From: CAZADH01 sp964483805
GTDB taxonomy: Bacteria; Muiribacteriota; Ozemobacteria; Ozemobacterales; Ozemobacteraceae
Reading direction: 5' to 3'
Assembly: GCA_964483805.1 (NCBI GenBank)
Contig: CAZADH010000025.1
Span: forward strand, 1 to 34,173
DNA: 34,173 nt
The notes under the pieces were generated by a model. That model saw only the letters and a program-made list of their open reading frames with translations. It did no database searches and was not told the origin of the DNA. Positions 20,882-31,418 of this stretch are shown in pieces. Numbering within the stretch: the first letter of the stretch is position 1; every line of letters starts with the position of its first letter. Made by a program: the position numbers and the translations under genes.

Positions 20882-23419
20882 TCAGTCTCCGGCGGCGAGC
20901 GCTCGTTCGACGGCGTGGGTCAGTTCCTGCAAGGTATACGGCTTCTGCAGGAAGGTGGTGTTGCCCATTTGCAGCAACTCGGCGACGGTTTTTTCGGCGT
21001 GGTAACCCGAACAGAAGATGATGCGCACGGTCGGCGCCACGGCGCGAATACGTTCGCCCACCTGGCGCCCCGACAACCCCGGCATGACCATATCGGAAAT
21101 GACCAGGTCGAACCGACCGGCGGCGGCGGAAAACGCCGCCACCCCCTTCTCACCGTCCTCGGCCACGACCACGTCGTGCCCCAGCCGTTTGAGCAGCAGC
21201 GCCCCGGTCGACCGCACCAGCGGTTCGTCTTCGATGAGCAGGATGCGCCCGCGCCGCAGCGGCGCACCGGTGCCGGCCGGAACCCCGGCAGGCACGACGG
21301 CGGGATCGATCAGTGGTAAATACATTTTGAATACAGAGCCGCGCCCCGGTGCGCTCTCGACCTCGATCGCCCCCGCATGGTCTTTGACCGTGCCATACAC
21401 CATCGCCAGCCCCAGTCCTGTACCCCGGCCCACCTCTTTGGTGGTGAAGAACGGCTCGAACAACCGGGACACCGTCTCCGCTGACATGCCGGAGCCCGTG
21501 TCGGCGACTGCAATCTGGACGTAGGGCCCGGGCTTGATCTCGAATGGATGCTGGGTACAGGCCTGGGCATCGAAGCTCGCCGCCGCCGTCGTCACCCGGA
21601 TGACGCCGCCTCCTCGCAACGCATCGCGCGCGTTCAAACCCAAATTGAGGATGGCGTTCTGCAGCAATGTCTGGTCGGCGCTGACCGTCGCGGGGCCTTC
21701 GTGGCACTGGATCTCCAGGCGGATCGCTGGATCGATCGCATGCTCGAGCAGACCCATCGCAGCCCGCACTGCCTCCCGCACATCGAGCGGCACCAGGGTC
21801 ATCGGGGCCTTGCGCGAAAAGGCCAACAGTTTGCGCGTGAGGTCGCCCGCCTGCCGGGCGGCCTCGAGAATGGTGTTGGTGTACTCGTGCAGCGGCGAGT
21901 CGGCCGGCAGCTTCAGGGCGAGCAGCTCGGCGCTGCCGAGAATGCCGGTCAGCATGTTGTTGAAGTCGTGCGCGATGCCACCGGCCAACTGCCCGACCAC
22001 ATCCATCTTCTGCGCCTGGCGCAACTGTGCCTCCAACCGACGGGCCTCGGTGACATCGCGAACGATGGCCATGATCGCGCCCCGTCCGCCCAGGTCGAGC
22101 CGACTGAGACTGACCTCGGCAGCGAGGGTCGAGCCGTCGAGCCGCACGTGCGTCCAGGCAAAGCGCTGGGGTCGTCCGGCCAGGACCTCGGCGTCGATCG
22201 CCTGTGCACGCTCGGCGCTCGAGGTGCCATCGGGTTGCCTGGGTGGCGAGAATGCCGCGGGATGCCGACCGACAATCTGTTCCCGAGGTCCGCCAAACAT
22301 CCGCAATACCTGAGGATTGCAGTCGGTGATGACCCCACCGTCGATGACGAGAATGCCGTCGGTGGCAGCTTCGAAGATCGACCGCAACCTCGATTCACTG
22401 TCACTGAGGGCCTGTTCGTGCGAACGCAGCTCGGCGAGCGTGGTCTCGAGGCTGGCCGTGCGCCGCTGCACCTCGCGACGCAGACTGCGGTTCCACAGCA
22501 TGACGGCCAAGAGAATGGCCAGAATCACCGTGCCGACCGTCGCCACCACCCGAATGTTGACCGCACCACCGGCCTCGAGGCGGATCCACCGATGGTAGAT
22601 CGCCTGGCGTTCGGCCTCCGGAATGGCGTCGAGTGCGCGCTGCAGCAAGCGACCGAGCATCGGCCAGTCATTGCGCGAGGCGATCGAATAGCGGTAACTG
22701 AACCCGGTGGTGCCCGCCACCCGCAACCCGGTCAGGCCCTCACGCTCGATCATCCAGACGGCTGACGGCAATTCGGTGATCAACACGTCGAGATCGCCGA
22801 CCGCTACCTGGCGCAGGCCGACCGAGTTCTCGTCGACAACCACGAGTGGCGTGTGGGGGATCTTCTCTTTGAGATATTCCGTCACCGCAAACGACTTGAC
22901 CACACCCACCTTGTACCCGGCCAGATCGTCGAGCGTGAGGTTGCGTTTCACGGTCCGACCCGTGATCATGACCGTGGGCACCTCGAGAAACACGCTGGTG
23001 AACTGCCAGAACGCATCGCGTTCGGGCGTTCGCTGCGCCAGGCTCGTCATCGCGATTTCGCGGCGGCGCCCGGCCTGCACGATCGCGTCCCAGTTCTGCA
23101 AGCGCACGACCTTGAAGCGGACCCCGAGCAGCTCCTGGACACGCGCAAACAAATCGCCGGCGTACCCCGTGAACCGCCCCTGTTCATCAATGATTTCGAG
23201 CGGCGGGAAGTCGGGGGTCGGCGCCAGGATCAGTTGATCGGCATGGTCGCGCAACCACCGCCGCTCGTCCTCGCTCAGCACCAGCGGCGGCGTTGCCACC
23301 ACGGCCGTCGTCGACAGCCCGACAGCCGCGGCGATACAGAGGAGCGCCAGCACGAGCGCCAGGCGCGCCATTCCCGGCCGCCCCGCCCCCACGGAACGCC
23401 GCTCCACATTGCGACCCAT
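20882..23419 (-). CDS. BvgS-like hybrid histidine kinase with periplasmic solute-binding domain
   Basis: This 845-residue protein has a signal/anchor segment (about 17-42) and a periplasmic SBP_bac_3 domain (about 50-280), which starts LVLSEDERRWLRDHADQLIL and contains FPPLEIIDEQGRFTGYAGDL. A membrane segment lies at about 290-309, followed by a PAS domain (about 340-460). The HisKA helix carries GGIAHDFNN (His484). The HATPase_c domain has N box NAILNLGLNARDAL, G1 DTGSGM and G2 GTGLGLAM. The C-terminal receiver domain has Asp776 (LVISDMVMPG). Such proteins sense small ligands in the periplasm and start a phosphorelay. No histidine phosphotransfer domain is present, unlike BvgS itself. ATG 23419 was chosen for its upstream GGGGA; an ATG five codons earlier is possible. 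Confidence 0.92.
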   Translation of the reverse strand: MGRNVERRSVGAGRPGMARLALVLALLCIAAAVGLSTTAVVATPPLVLSEDERRWLRDHADQLILAPTPDFPPLEIIDEQGRFTGYAGDLFARVQELLGVRFKVVRLQNWDAIVQAGRRREIAMTSLAQRTPERDAFWQFTSVFLEVPTVMITGRTVKRNLTLDDLAGYKVGVVKSFAVTEYLKEKIPHTPLVVVDENSVGLRQVAVGDLDVLITELPSAVWMIEREGLTGLRVAGTTGFSYRYSIASRNDWPMLGRLLQRALDAIPEAERQAIYHRWIRLEAGGAVNIRVVATVGTVILAILLAVMLWNRSLRREVQRRTASLETTLAELRSHEQALSDSESRLRSIFEAATDGILVIDGGVITDCNPQVLRMFGGPREQIVGRHPAAFSPPRQPDGTSSAERAQAIDAEVLAGRPQRFAWTHVRLDGSTLAAEVSLSRLDLGGRGAIMAIVRDVTEARRLEAQLRQAQKMDVVGQLAGGIAHDFNNMLTGILGSAELLALKLPADSPLHEYTNTILEAARQAGDLTRKLLAFSRKAPMTLVPLDVREAVRAAMGLLEHAIDPAIRLEIQCHEGPATVSADQTLLQNAILNLGLNARDALRGGGVIRVTTAAASFDAQACTQHPFEIKPGPYVQIAVADTGSGMSAETVSRLFEPFFTTKEVGRGTGLGLAMVYGTVKDHAGAIEVESAPGRGSVFKMYLPLIDPAVVPAGVPAGTGAPLRRGRILLIEDEPLVRSTGALLLKRLGHDVVVAEDGEKGVAAFSAAAGRFDLVISDMVMPGLSGRQVGERIRAVAPTVRIIFCSGYHAEKTVAELLQMGNTTFLQKPYTLQELTHAVERALAAGD

Positions 23420-23513
23420 AAGCAGTCCCCACATTCCTGCAGTTCTTACCCCATGCTTCGATGGTAACACGATTGCCCCAATTTGGCCCGGGCCGTGCTG
23501 TGAAACCCGGGAG

Positions 23514-23542
23514 TTGACGACCCCGTACTACTACGGTATTAT
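23514..23542 (+). promoter_or_regulatory. Promoter of the small Xre gene
   Basis: TTGACG (23514-23519) and TATTAT (23537-23542) are 17 bp apart. The expected start site is near 23549, about 78 nt before the ATG. The spacer and -10 include CCGTACTACTACGG, a possible operator for self-repression. Confidence 0.65.
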
Positions 23543-23626
23543 GGCCCGCAATTCACACCGCGCGTGGCCCCGTACCCCGGCGGTGATCCGGAACCGAGCG
23601 GGTGTGTCCGCGCGAGGAGGCTCCAA

Positions 23627-23953
23627 ATGAAGTTCCCCACGTTCGTGGTCAAGGGCGAGACGTTTGTGATCGTACCGATCGCCGAGTTCCGTAAATTGGC
23701 TGCCGGAGCTGGTGCCAAGAACACAGCCGGTCGGGGCGCCAAGACTGCGGTGCCCGGTTCCGCCCTGGCGGCGAAGTTGAAAAAGGCTCGCGAAACCGCG
23801 GGCTTAACGCAGACGCAGTTGGCGAAGAAGATGAAGAAGTCGCAGACGTTGGTCAGTGCCGCCGAGCGCGGGTCGAAAGACGTCGGCGAGCGCTACGTGC
23901 AAGCCGTGTTGAAGGCGTGCGGGCTGCCGACCAACTGGCAGGCGAAGAAATAG
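23627..23953 (+). CDS. Xre-family helix-turn-helix protein with antitoxin-like N-terminus
   Basis: This 108-residue protein has GAGGAGG at 23614-23620 six bases before ATG 23627. Its N-terminus, KGETFVIVPIAEFRKLAA, resembles the short strand-turn-helix that opens Phd-like and some Xre antitoxins. An Ala/Gly-rich linker (about 26-45) leads to an HTH_3 domain: LAAKLKKARETAGLTQTQLA, then a second helix KMKKSQTLVSAAERGSKDVG. It would bind DNA as a dimer, probably its own promoter. No toxin-like gene lies on either side. The gene sits alone between its own promoter and a strong terminator, so it is an orphan regulator or orphan antitoxin (the latter is inference). Confidence 0.85.
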   Translation: MKFPTFVVKGETFVIVPIAEFRKLAAGAGAKNTAGRGAKTAVPGSALAAKLKKARETAGLTQTQLAKKMKKSQTLVSAAERGSKDVGERYVQAVLKACGLPTNWQAKK

Positions 23954-23990
23954 ACGGTCGCGCGCGGGCGAGACCCCGTCGGCGCGAACC

Positions 23991-24027
23991 CGGCCCCGGC
24001 CAGAGTCTGGCCGGGGCCGTCGTTTTT
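23991..24027 (+). terminator. Strong intrinsic terminator of the Xre gene
   Basis: Arms of 14 bases, 23991-24004 and 24006-24019, are perfectly complementary and are followed by TCG and TTTTT (24023-24027). It separates the Xre gene from the convergent membrane-protein gene ending at 24052. Confidence 0.85.
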
Positions 24028-24051
24028 GGCGGAGCCGCGGCATCCCACCGG

Positions 24052-25866
24052 TTACCTGGGCATCGCCTGCCGATCGACGCGGAAGAGAAAGACCGGCGAC
24101 GAAGCCGCGCGCCCGAGGGGAACCGGGCGCATCCACGGGAGCCGCTCCCCGCGCAGCAATCGTTCGCCAAACGGGGCCGGCGCCCCGGGATCGACGAACG
24201 TCGGGCCGGTGGCAACCCGGCGCACGACCACGAGATCGACCGCCCGGGTGGCCAGAATGGCGGCGACCGAGGCGAGATCGACCCCGTGCAATACATCATA
24301 CACATCCCGTATTTCTTGCAACTGACGGTGATAGGGCGTGGCGACCACGCGATGCCGCGTGCGATAGACGATTTCCGGGCCAAGATCGATGGCGGCCAGG
24401 ACGGTGGCCGGCGCCGAACCGACGATGGCCGGGTCGTCGAGGTCGGCGCAGAGCGGGCGCAGATCGCCGGCAGACCCGGGCGGTTCGTGGCCCAGAGCCG
24501 CGGCGAACCAGGTCACGACCGGTGACAGCGCGACGGCAACCGGCAACAAGAGACAGAAAGCCGCGTGCAGCCAGGGCCGCCACCGACGGACCCCGACGAC
24601 GGTGAAGGCCACGCCGATCAGCTTCCCCGCCAGCATGGCCAACAGGATTTCCGGGAAATAAAGGAAGCGCACCTTGTAGATGGGCAACGGCAACGTGGCG
24701 AGGCACCATCCCGTCAGCATCAACCAGTGGCGCCGGTGCCCATCGGACGGCGAGGCCCGACGCAACCACAGGACCAGCAAGGGCAGCACGGTGATGAGCG
24801 ATCCCAGGGCAATCGCCAACAGTTGGCGGTTGAGCGGGGTAAGCGGCCACAGCGAACGCCCCTCGTTGATGCCGCCGAAATACCGCGCCACGTCGGCGTC
24901 GAACAACGGCACCGTTGGCCCCAACCCGAGCCAGGCGAGTGCGCCGAGCGACGAAACGCCGATGAACCCGAGCCGTGCGGCGCCCCGCGCCTGCGTGCGG
25001 TCGAACCAGGCAGCGATCACCGCAGCAGCAGCGAACATGGCCCCGGTGGCCAGGTGGAGCGCCGAAACCTTGTCGTTCTCGACCGCGCCCCAGGCCGCCG
25101 GCGGCCGTTCGACGACAATCGCCACCATGAGACCCACGGCGTACCAGAGCGATATTGGCACCAGGGTTGGGCGTGCGCGCAGCGCGCCCTGGCCCCACAG
25201 AACGGCCAGCGTCGCGGCGACCAACAACAGCGAGATCAGGTGTTCCGTGCCGACCCAGATGCCGGCCGCCACGGCAAGCCCCAGGCCTCGCTGCGCGCGG
25301 CGGTTGTGGCCATCGACGGCCACGCGCAGGAGGAACCCGACGATGACCACGAACAGGAGGAGCAACAACGCATGGTGATCGGCGCGCCCGGCCCCACAGT
25401 AGCCCGCCAGACCGATCTGCCAGACGAACACCAGGACTGCGAGCAATCGGTCGCGCTCGTCCAGCACGAGCCGCAGCGCCCAGGCCACGGCCCAGCAGGC
25501 GAGCAGATGCAGGAGCGGTGACACCGCGACCCCGGCCCAGAACAAGGCCGCGCGCGTCGGCAGAAAGGGCTGCAGCACCAGGGTGCCGGCGAGCAGCAGC
25601 ACGTCGAACGGCCGCGTCCAGTGCATGTCGGCGCCATACGTTGTATTGAACATCGGGATATGGCTGTCGTACCAGGCGCCCGTGGCCAGCAGCCGCTCGA
25701 CCCGCAACAGGCGCGCATAACAGTCGGCGTCGGCAAGGCGGCCATGGTGCGCCGAGATACCGACGGCCAGCGCCCAGTGGATGAGCAGCCAACTGCCGGC
25801 GATGACGACCAGAAGCAGCCGCCGGATGGCAGCGGCCGATGGAGGCGCAGAACTCGACGCGATCAC
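24052..25866 (-). CDS. GT-C fold membrane glycosyltransferase, STT3/PglB-like
   Basis: This 604-residue protein has a hydrophobic N-terminal two-thirds with about 11-13 membrane segments and a soluble C-terminal domain (about 480-604). The first outer loop has LADADCYARLLRV (Asp46, Asp48), then YGADMHWTRPFDVLLL. A later loop has GAGRADHHALLLL (161-165). These match the acidic loop motif and the Asp-His-His segment of STT3/AglB/PglB oligosaccharyltransferase relatives, which move lipid-linked sugars across the membrane face. The WWDYG acceptor motif of true oligosaccharyltransferases was not seen, so acceptor and donor are uncertain. The start is GTG 25866, with only a weak AGG upstream, and no nearby ATG is in frame. 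No other glycan gene is adjacent. Confidence 0.65.
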   Translation of the reverse strand: MIASSSAPPSAAAIRRLLLVVIAGSWLLIHWALAVGISAHHGRLADADCYARLLRVERLLATGAWYDSHIPMFNTTYGADMHWTRPFDVLLLAGTLVLQPFLPTRAALFWAGVAVSPLLHLLACWAVAWALRLVLDERDRLLAVLVFVWQIGLAGYCGAGRADHHALLLLLFVVIVGFLLRVAVDGHNRRAQRGLGLAVAAGIWVGTEHLISLLLVAATLAVLWGQGALRARPTLVPISLWYAVGLMVAIVVERPPAAWGAVENDKVSALHLATGAMFAAAAVIAAWFDRTQARGAARLGFIGVSSLGALAWLGLGPTVPLFDADVARYFGGINEGRSLWPLTPLNRQLLAIALGSLITVLPLLVLWLRRASPSDGHRRHWLMLTGWCLATLPLPIYKVRFLYFPEILLAMLAGKLIGVAFTVVGVRRWRPWLHAAFCLLLPVAVALSPVVTWFAAALGHEPPGSAGDLRPLCADLDDPAIVGSAPATVLAAIDLGPEIVYRTRHRVVATPYHRQLQEIRDVYDVLHGVDLASVAAILATRAVDLVVVRRVATGPTFVDPGAPAPFGERLLRGERLPWMRPVPLGRAASSPVFLFRVDRQAMPR

Positions 25867-26166
25867 AGCCTGGTGCCGACGAACAACATATTGTGTATTG
25901 CTCCAACCGGACTCTTCATGGCGCGGTCACCGAAGAAGATACCACACCGGCAAACGCCCACCACTGGTCTGTCACCATCGATTTTTTGGGGGACAAGCAG
26001 GGCGGGTCGCCCTACCTGCAAAATCAACGGTGGCACTGGACCACGCACATCGAGTGCGGTCGGCGCAAGGATTGCACAGACGGTCTGGCACCGTTCTTGC
26101 GATCACCCCCCAGGTGTTCAAGGAATCAACACATCAATCAATAGATGTCTGCACAGGAGTTGTCCC
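25867..26166. other. Intergenic region between the divergent GT-C and pyruvate kinase genes
   Basis: These 300 bp hold no convincing gene. An 8/10 palindrome copy (CATAT-TGT-GTATT, 25887-25899) lies just upstream of the GTG of the minus-strand gene. A small perfect hairpin AGGGCG-GGT-CGCCCT lies at 25999-26013. The last 40 bp before the pyruvate kinase ribosome site are AT-rich. No clear promoter pair was found for pyruvate kinase, and no known riboswitch was recognised. Confidence 0.5.
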
Positions 26167-27705
26167 ATGCGTAAGACCAAGATCCTCGTTACGCTCGGCC
26201 CCGCTGCCGAAGAAGAGCACGTGCTGCGCGAACTGATCGATGCCGGCATGAACGTCGCCCGCCTGAACTTCTCGCATGGCGACTACGAGGAACACGGTCG
26301 ACGCATCGAGCGGATCAAGCGGTTGCGCCGTGATATGCAGCGCCCGGTGGCGTTGCTGCTCGACACCAAAGGGCCCGAGATTCGCACCGGCCCGGTCGAG
26401 AACGACTCGGTCACCCTCGAGGTTGGTGAACCTATTGTATTGACAACCGAACCCGTGCTCGGCCGCTCGACCCGGCTGTCGATCTCGCTGCCCGACCTGC
26501 CGGCCCGGGTGAAACCGGGGATGACCATCCTGCTCGATGATGGCCTGCTGCAACTGCAGGTGGCCGAGATTCTCGACGAGAACGAGATCGGTTGCTGGAT
26601 CCAGGTCGGCGGCACCATGCGCGGCAAGCGCTCGGTCAACATTCCGCACGTCGATCTGCCCATGACCAATCCGACCGAGAAAGACCTGGCCGATCTGCGC
26701 TTTGCTGCCGCCAACGACTTCGACTTCGTTGCGGTCTCATTCACCGAAACGCCCGACACCATCAATCATGTCAAAGAGGTGTTGAGCGCAGCGGGCGGCA
26801 GTACGATCAAGGTGATCGCCAAGATCGAAAACTACACGGGGCTGCGCAATTTCCGCGCAATCCTCGAGGCCGCCGACGGCATCATGGTGGCCCGCGGCGA
26901 TCTGGGCGTGGAGTTGCCGCCGGAAGAGGTCCCCGTCGCCCAGAAAGAGATGATCCGGGCCTGTTATCTGGCAGGCAAACCGGTGATCACTGCCACCCAG
27001 ATGCTGCATTCGATGACCTTCTCACCCCGCCCGACGCGCGCCGAGGTGTCCGACGTCGCCAATGCGATCTACGATTCGACCTCGGCGGTGATGCTGTCGG
27101 GCGAGACCAGCGTCGGCAAGCACCCGATCACCTGCGTCGATGTCATGTCGCGTATTGCTCTGCGCAGCGAGCAGGCCATCGACTATCGACGCGAGTTCTT
27201 CAACAACAGCAACCACATGGCGCCGGCGACCGACACGACGTTTGCGGTTACCAATGCCGCAATCACGACGGCGTACAACATCGGCGCGCGCGCGGTGGTC
27301 ACGGTCAGCGAGACCGGGCTGTCGGCCCGCATGCTGTCGCGTCTGCGTCCCGATATTCCGATCATCGCCGTCGTCGGCGATGAAAAAGTGTACAACCAAC
27401 TGGCGATGAACTGGGGCGTGGTGCCGGTGCTGGCCCCGAAGTTCCGCAATCTCGAAGAGTTGTATGTCAAATCCGTACAACTCGCCTCGGCGACCGGTCT
27501 GTTGCAACCTGGTGACGATGTCGTGCTCGTTGCCGGCATCCCGGTCGGTTGCAGTGGGTCGACCAATATGATCAAGGTCGAGCGCGTTCCCGGTGTGCGC
27601 AGCGGCGCCGGAACGCCCACCCAAGCGAGCAACGTCATCGCCTTCCCGGTGCCGCCGTCGTCGCCCGACGCCGACGCACTGCGTGAGGTTGCCGCTCGAG
27701 GCTGA
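26167..27705 (+). CDS. pyk: Pyruvate kinase
   Basis: This 512-residue enzyme converts phosphoenolpyruvate and ADP to pyruvate and ATP in glycolysis. It starts MRKTKILVTLGPAAEEEHVL and contains ARLNFSHGDYEEH, LLLDTKGPEIRTG and a lid B domain (about 70-170). The catalytic Lys/Glu segment is TIKVIAKIENYTGLRNF, and the signature is MVARGDLGVELPPEEVPVAQ followed by PVITATQML. The C-terminal allosteric domain contains SARMLSRLRPDIPIIAVVGD. AGGAG at 26155-26159 precedes ATG 26167. The protein runs about 30 residues past the usual end with a Pro/Ser/Ala-rich tail, which is not the phosphohistidine domain seen in some longer versions. A terminator hairpin follows. Confidence 0.97.
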   Translation: MRKTKILVTLGPAAEEEHVLRELIDAGMNVARLNFSHGDYEEHGRRIERIKRLRRDMQRPVALLLDTKGPEIRTGPVENDSVTLEVGEPIVLTTEPVLGRSTRLSISLPDLPARVKPGMTILLDDGLLQLQVAEILDENEIGCWIQVGGTMRGKRSVNIPHVDLPMTNPTEKDLADLRFAAANDFDFVAVSFTETPDTINHVKEVLSAAGGSTIKVIAKIENYTGLRNFRAILEAADGIMVARGDLGVELPPEEVPVAQKEMIRACYLAGKPVITATQMLHSMTFSPRPTRAEVSDVANAIYDSTSAVMLSGETSVGKHPITCVDVMSRIALRSEQAIDYRREFFNNSNHMAPATDTTFAVTNAAITTAYNIGARAVVTVSETGLSARMLSRLRPDIPIIAVVGDEKVYNQLAMNWGVVPVLAPKFRNLEELYVKSVQLASATGLLQPGDDVVLVAGIPVGCSGSTNMIKVERVPGVRSGAGTPTQASNVIAFPVPPSSPDADALREVAARG

Positions 27706-27724
27706 CCTCGAGGAAACCTGTCCG

Positions 27725-27759
27725 CCCCCGGGTGCCACCACGGCGCCCGGGGGTCGTTT
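27725..27759 (+). terminator. Terminator of pyruvate kinase
   Basis: CCCCCGGG (27725-27732) pairs with CCCGGGGG (27746-27753), with GCC/GGC extending the stem into the loop. TCGTTT follows. It begins 20 nt after the stop. Confidence 0.7.
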
Positions 27760-27895
27760 GCTCGGTCGTGGAAACCTCGTTTCGGACCGCCGGGCCCGCC
27801 GAATGCAGCGCGCCGAGACTGGGCGTCCCCGTCCGTCGCGCCCTGCGAACGTCGCATGGAGAACAAACTCGCCGTGAGCGCGAATCTGCGGGGTG

Positions 27896-27924
27896 TTGCC
27901 CTCCGCCCGAATAACCGTTACGAT
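27896..27924 (+). promoter_or_regulatory. Promoter of the PH-domain gene
   Basis: TTGCCC (27896-27901) and TACGAT (27919-27924) are 17 bp apart. The start site is expected near 27931, 50 nt before the ATG. Confidence 0.55.
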
Positions 27925-27980
27925 GAACGGGCAACCGCCGCGGCGCCAGGATGGTCAGGGCGGCCGAAAGGAGTGCAGCA

Positions 27981-28358
27981 ATGGGTTTTCTATCGAACCT
28001 GTTCGGCATGGCCGGCTCGGTCGACACCGAGAACATCGAAAAACAGGTCGGGTCGGTTCTCGGCGAGAACGAGAACGTGCAGAAGGCGTTCCAATTCGTG
28101 CGCGACCTGATCATCTTCACCGACCGGCGCCTGATTCTCGTCGACTTTCAGGGCATTACCGGCCGGCGCACGGTGTATCAGTCGATCCCGTATCGTTCGA
28201 TCATGCGTTTCACCGTCGAGACGACGGGGCATTTCGACATCGACGCCGAATTGACACTGTGGGTGCTCGGCATGGAAGAGCCAATCAAGCGCGAGTTCAC
28301 CAACGACAAGAGCATCAAAGAGATCCAGCAGGCACTGGCGACCTACGCCCTGCGTTGA
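27981..28358 (+). CDS. Bacterial PH-domain protein (YvbH/DUF1696-like)
   Basis: This 125-residue protein has AAGGAG at 27968-27973 seven bases before ATG 27981. An N-terminal helix MGFLSNLFGMAGSVD precedes a single bacterial pleckstrin-homology fold. Its strand pattern is LIIFTDRRLILVDFQGITG, YQSIPYRSIMRFTVETTGHF, DIDAELTLWVLG and IKREF, closed by a helix IKEIQQALATYA. The SIPYRSI segment is typical of this family. Members are widespread single-domain proteins without a settled function and probably form ring-shaped oligomers. It appears to be transcribed alone. Downstream, 28359-28470 holds two direct ATTGCTTTT repeats (28393-28401 and 28404-28412) but no gene. Confidence 0.88.
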   Translation: MGFLSNLFGMAGSVDTENIEKQVGSVLGENENVQKAFQFVRDLIIFTDRRLILVDFQGITGRRTVYQSIPYRSIMRFTVETTGHFDIDAELTLWVLGMEEPIKREFTNDKSIKEIQQALATYALR

Positions 28359-28470
28359 CCGGCCGGCCAACGGCACGGTCCGGGGGCAGTGCATTGCTTT
28401 TGTATTGCTTTTCTGCGTGGCCCAGGCCGTAACGCACAACGGTCGGCGCAAAATTTTATGCGACTGGCAA

Positions 28471-28499
28471 TTGACGAATCCGACTTCGCACGATATGAT
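28471..28499 (+). promoter_or_regulatory. Near-consensus promoter of the winged-helix regulator
   Basis: TTGACG (28471-28476) and TATGAT (28494-28499) are 17 bp apart, giving a start site near 28506 and about 33 nt of leader. Confidence 0.72.
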
Positions 28500-28538
28500 G
28501 GTCGGCATGTAAGCCCGGCGAATCCTGGAGGTTATCGC

Positions 28539-28883
28539 TTGCCGCTAGTGACACCGGAAAAGAACCAATCCCAATGGACGTTTCTGACGAACCACGCCCA
28601 TGTCCTGTTGTGCATCGCCCGCACGCCCGGGTCCTTGATGCGCGACCTGGCCCGTGAAATCGGCATCACCGAGCGGGCCGTCCAACGCATTATTGGTGAT
28701 CTCATCGAGGCCGGTTATCTGTCGGCCGAACGCCACGGTCGCCGGAATCGCTACCGGGTTCAGATCGACCTGCCGTTGCGGCATCCGATCGAGGCCCACC
28801 GGTCGGTGGCGTCGCTGATCAAGATGTTGCACGGGTCACGTCCCACGCCGAAGTCCGAGGCCATGGCCTCGGCGGTTCGCTAA
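28539..28883 (+). CDS. MarR/ArsR-type winged-helix transcriptional regulator, TTG start
   Basis: This 114-residue protein reads PLVTPEKNQSQWTFLTNHAH, then VLLCIARTPGSLMRDLAREI and GITERAVQRIIGDLIEAGYL. That is a winged-helix domain with recognition helix ERAVQRIIGDL and a wing SAERHGRRNRYRVQ. The family is widespread and binds DNA as a dimer, usually without an obvious ligand domain. GGAGG at 28527-28531 places the start at TTG 28539 (spacing 7). A GTG three codons later (28548) would have spacing 16, and longer upstream versions would run through the promoter. The isocitrate dehydrogenase gene begins 42 bp downstream with no terminator between, so co-transcription and control of that gene are likely (inference). 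Confidence 0.88.
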   Translation: MPLVTPEKNQSQWTFLTNHAHVLLCIARTPGSLMRDLAREIGITERAVQRIIGDLIEAGYLSAERHGRRNRYRVQIDLPLRHPIEAHRSVASLIKMLHGSRPTPKSEAMASAVR

Positions 28884-28925
28884 ATAACTCGGCCTCGGGC
28901 CGAACTCAGAAAAGGAATGATTGCC

Positions 28926-31166
<2,241 letters not shown>

Positions 31167-31182
31167 TCGGTTCTGGCAGAAG

Positions 31183-31214
31183 ACCGGCGTCCGGGCAACC
31201 GGGCGCCGGTTTTG
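31183..31214 (+). terminator. Intrinsic terminator of isocitrate dehydrogenase
   Basis: ACCGGCG (31183-31189) pairs with CGCCGGT (31204-31210), with CCGG/CCGG (31191-31194/31199-31202) closing a GCAA loop inside. TTTTG follows directly. An 8/10 palindrome copy with TACGTTGTATT (31215-31227) lies immediately after. Confidence 0.75.
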
Positions 31215-31263
31215 TTTACGTTGTATTGCTGTTTGGTCCTGCCCCCTTGGTCGACACCCACGG

Positions 31264-31292
31264 TTGGCAAGTGTCCCGGTTTTGTGTAGACT
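31264..31292 (+). promoter_or_regulatory. Promoter of the GAF-PAS hybrid kinase
   Basis: TTGGCA (31264-31269) and TAGACT (31287-31292) are 17 bp apart. The leader of about 120 nt contains a perfect hairpin GACCGAC/GTCGGTC (31327-31333/31340-31346). Confidence 0.5.
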
Positions 31293-31418
31293 GGAGACGG
31301 GGGGAAGCGAAGACGGCCCATAGCAGGACCGACGGCACAGTCGGTCTGGCGTGGCGTCGCCCTGGTTCGGCGGCTTTTCGCCCCCCCAGATTCAGGTGTC
31401 GAAAACCGGAGAGTGACG

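Noticed and set aside
25839..26144. A 101-residue open frame upstream of pyruvate kinase
   Set aside because: It overlaps the start of the GT-C gene, has no ribosome site and has no recognisable protein character.
27856..28110. Short open frame overlapping the PH-domain gene
   Set aside because: It runs through the promoter at 27896-27924 and into another frame of a clear gene.
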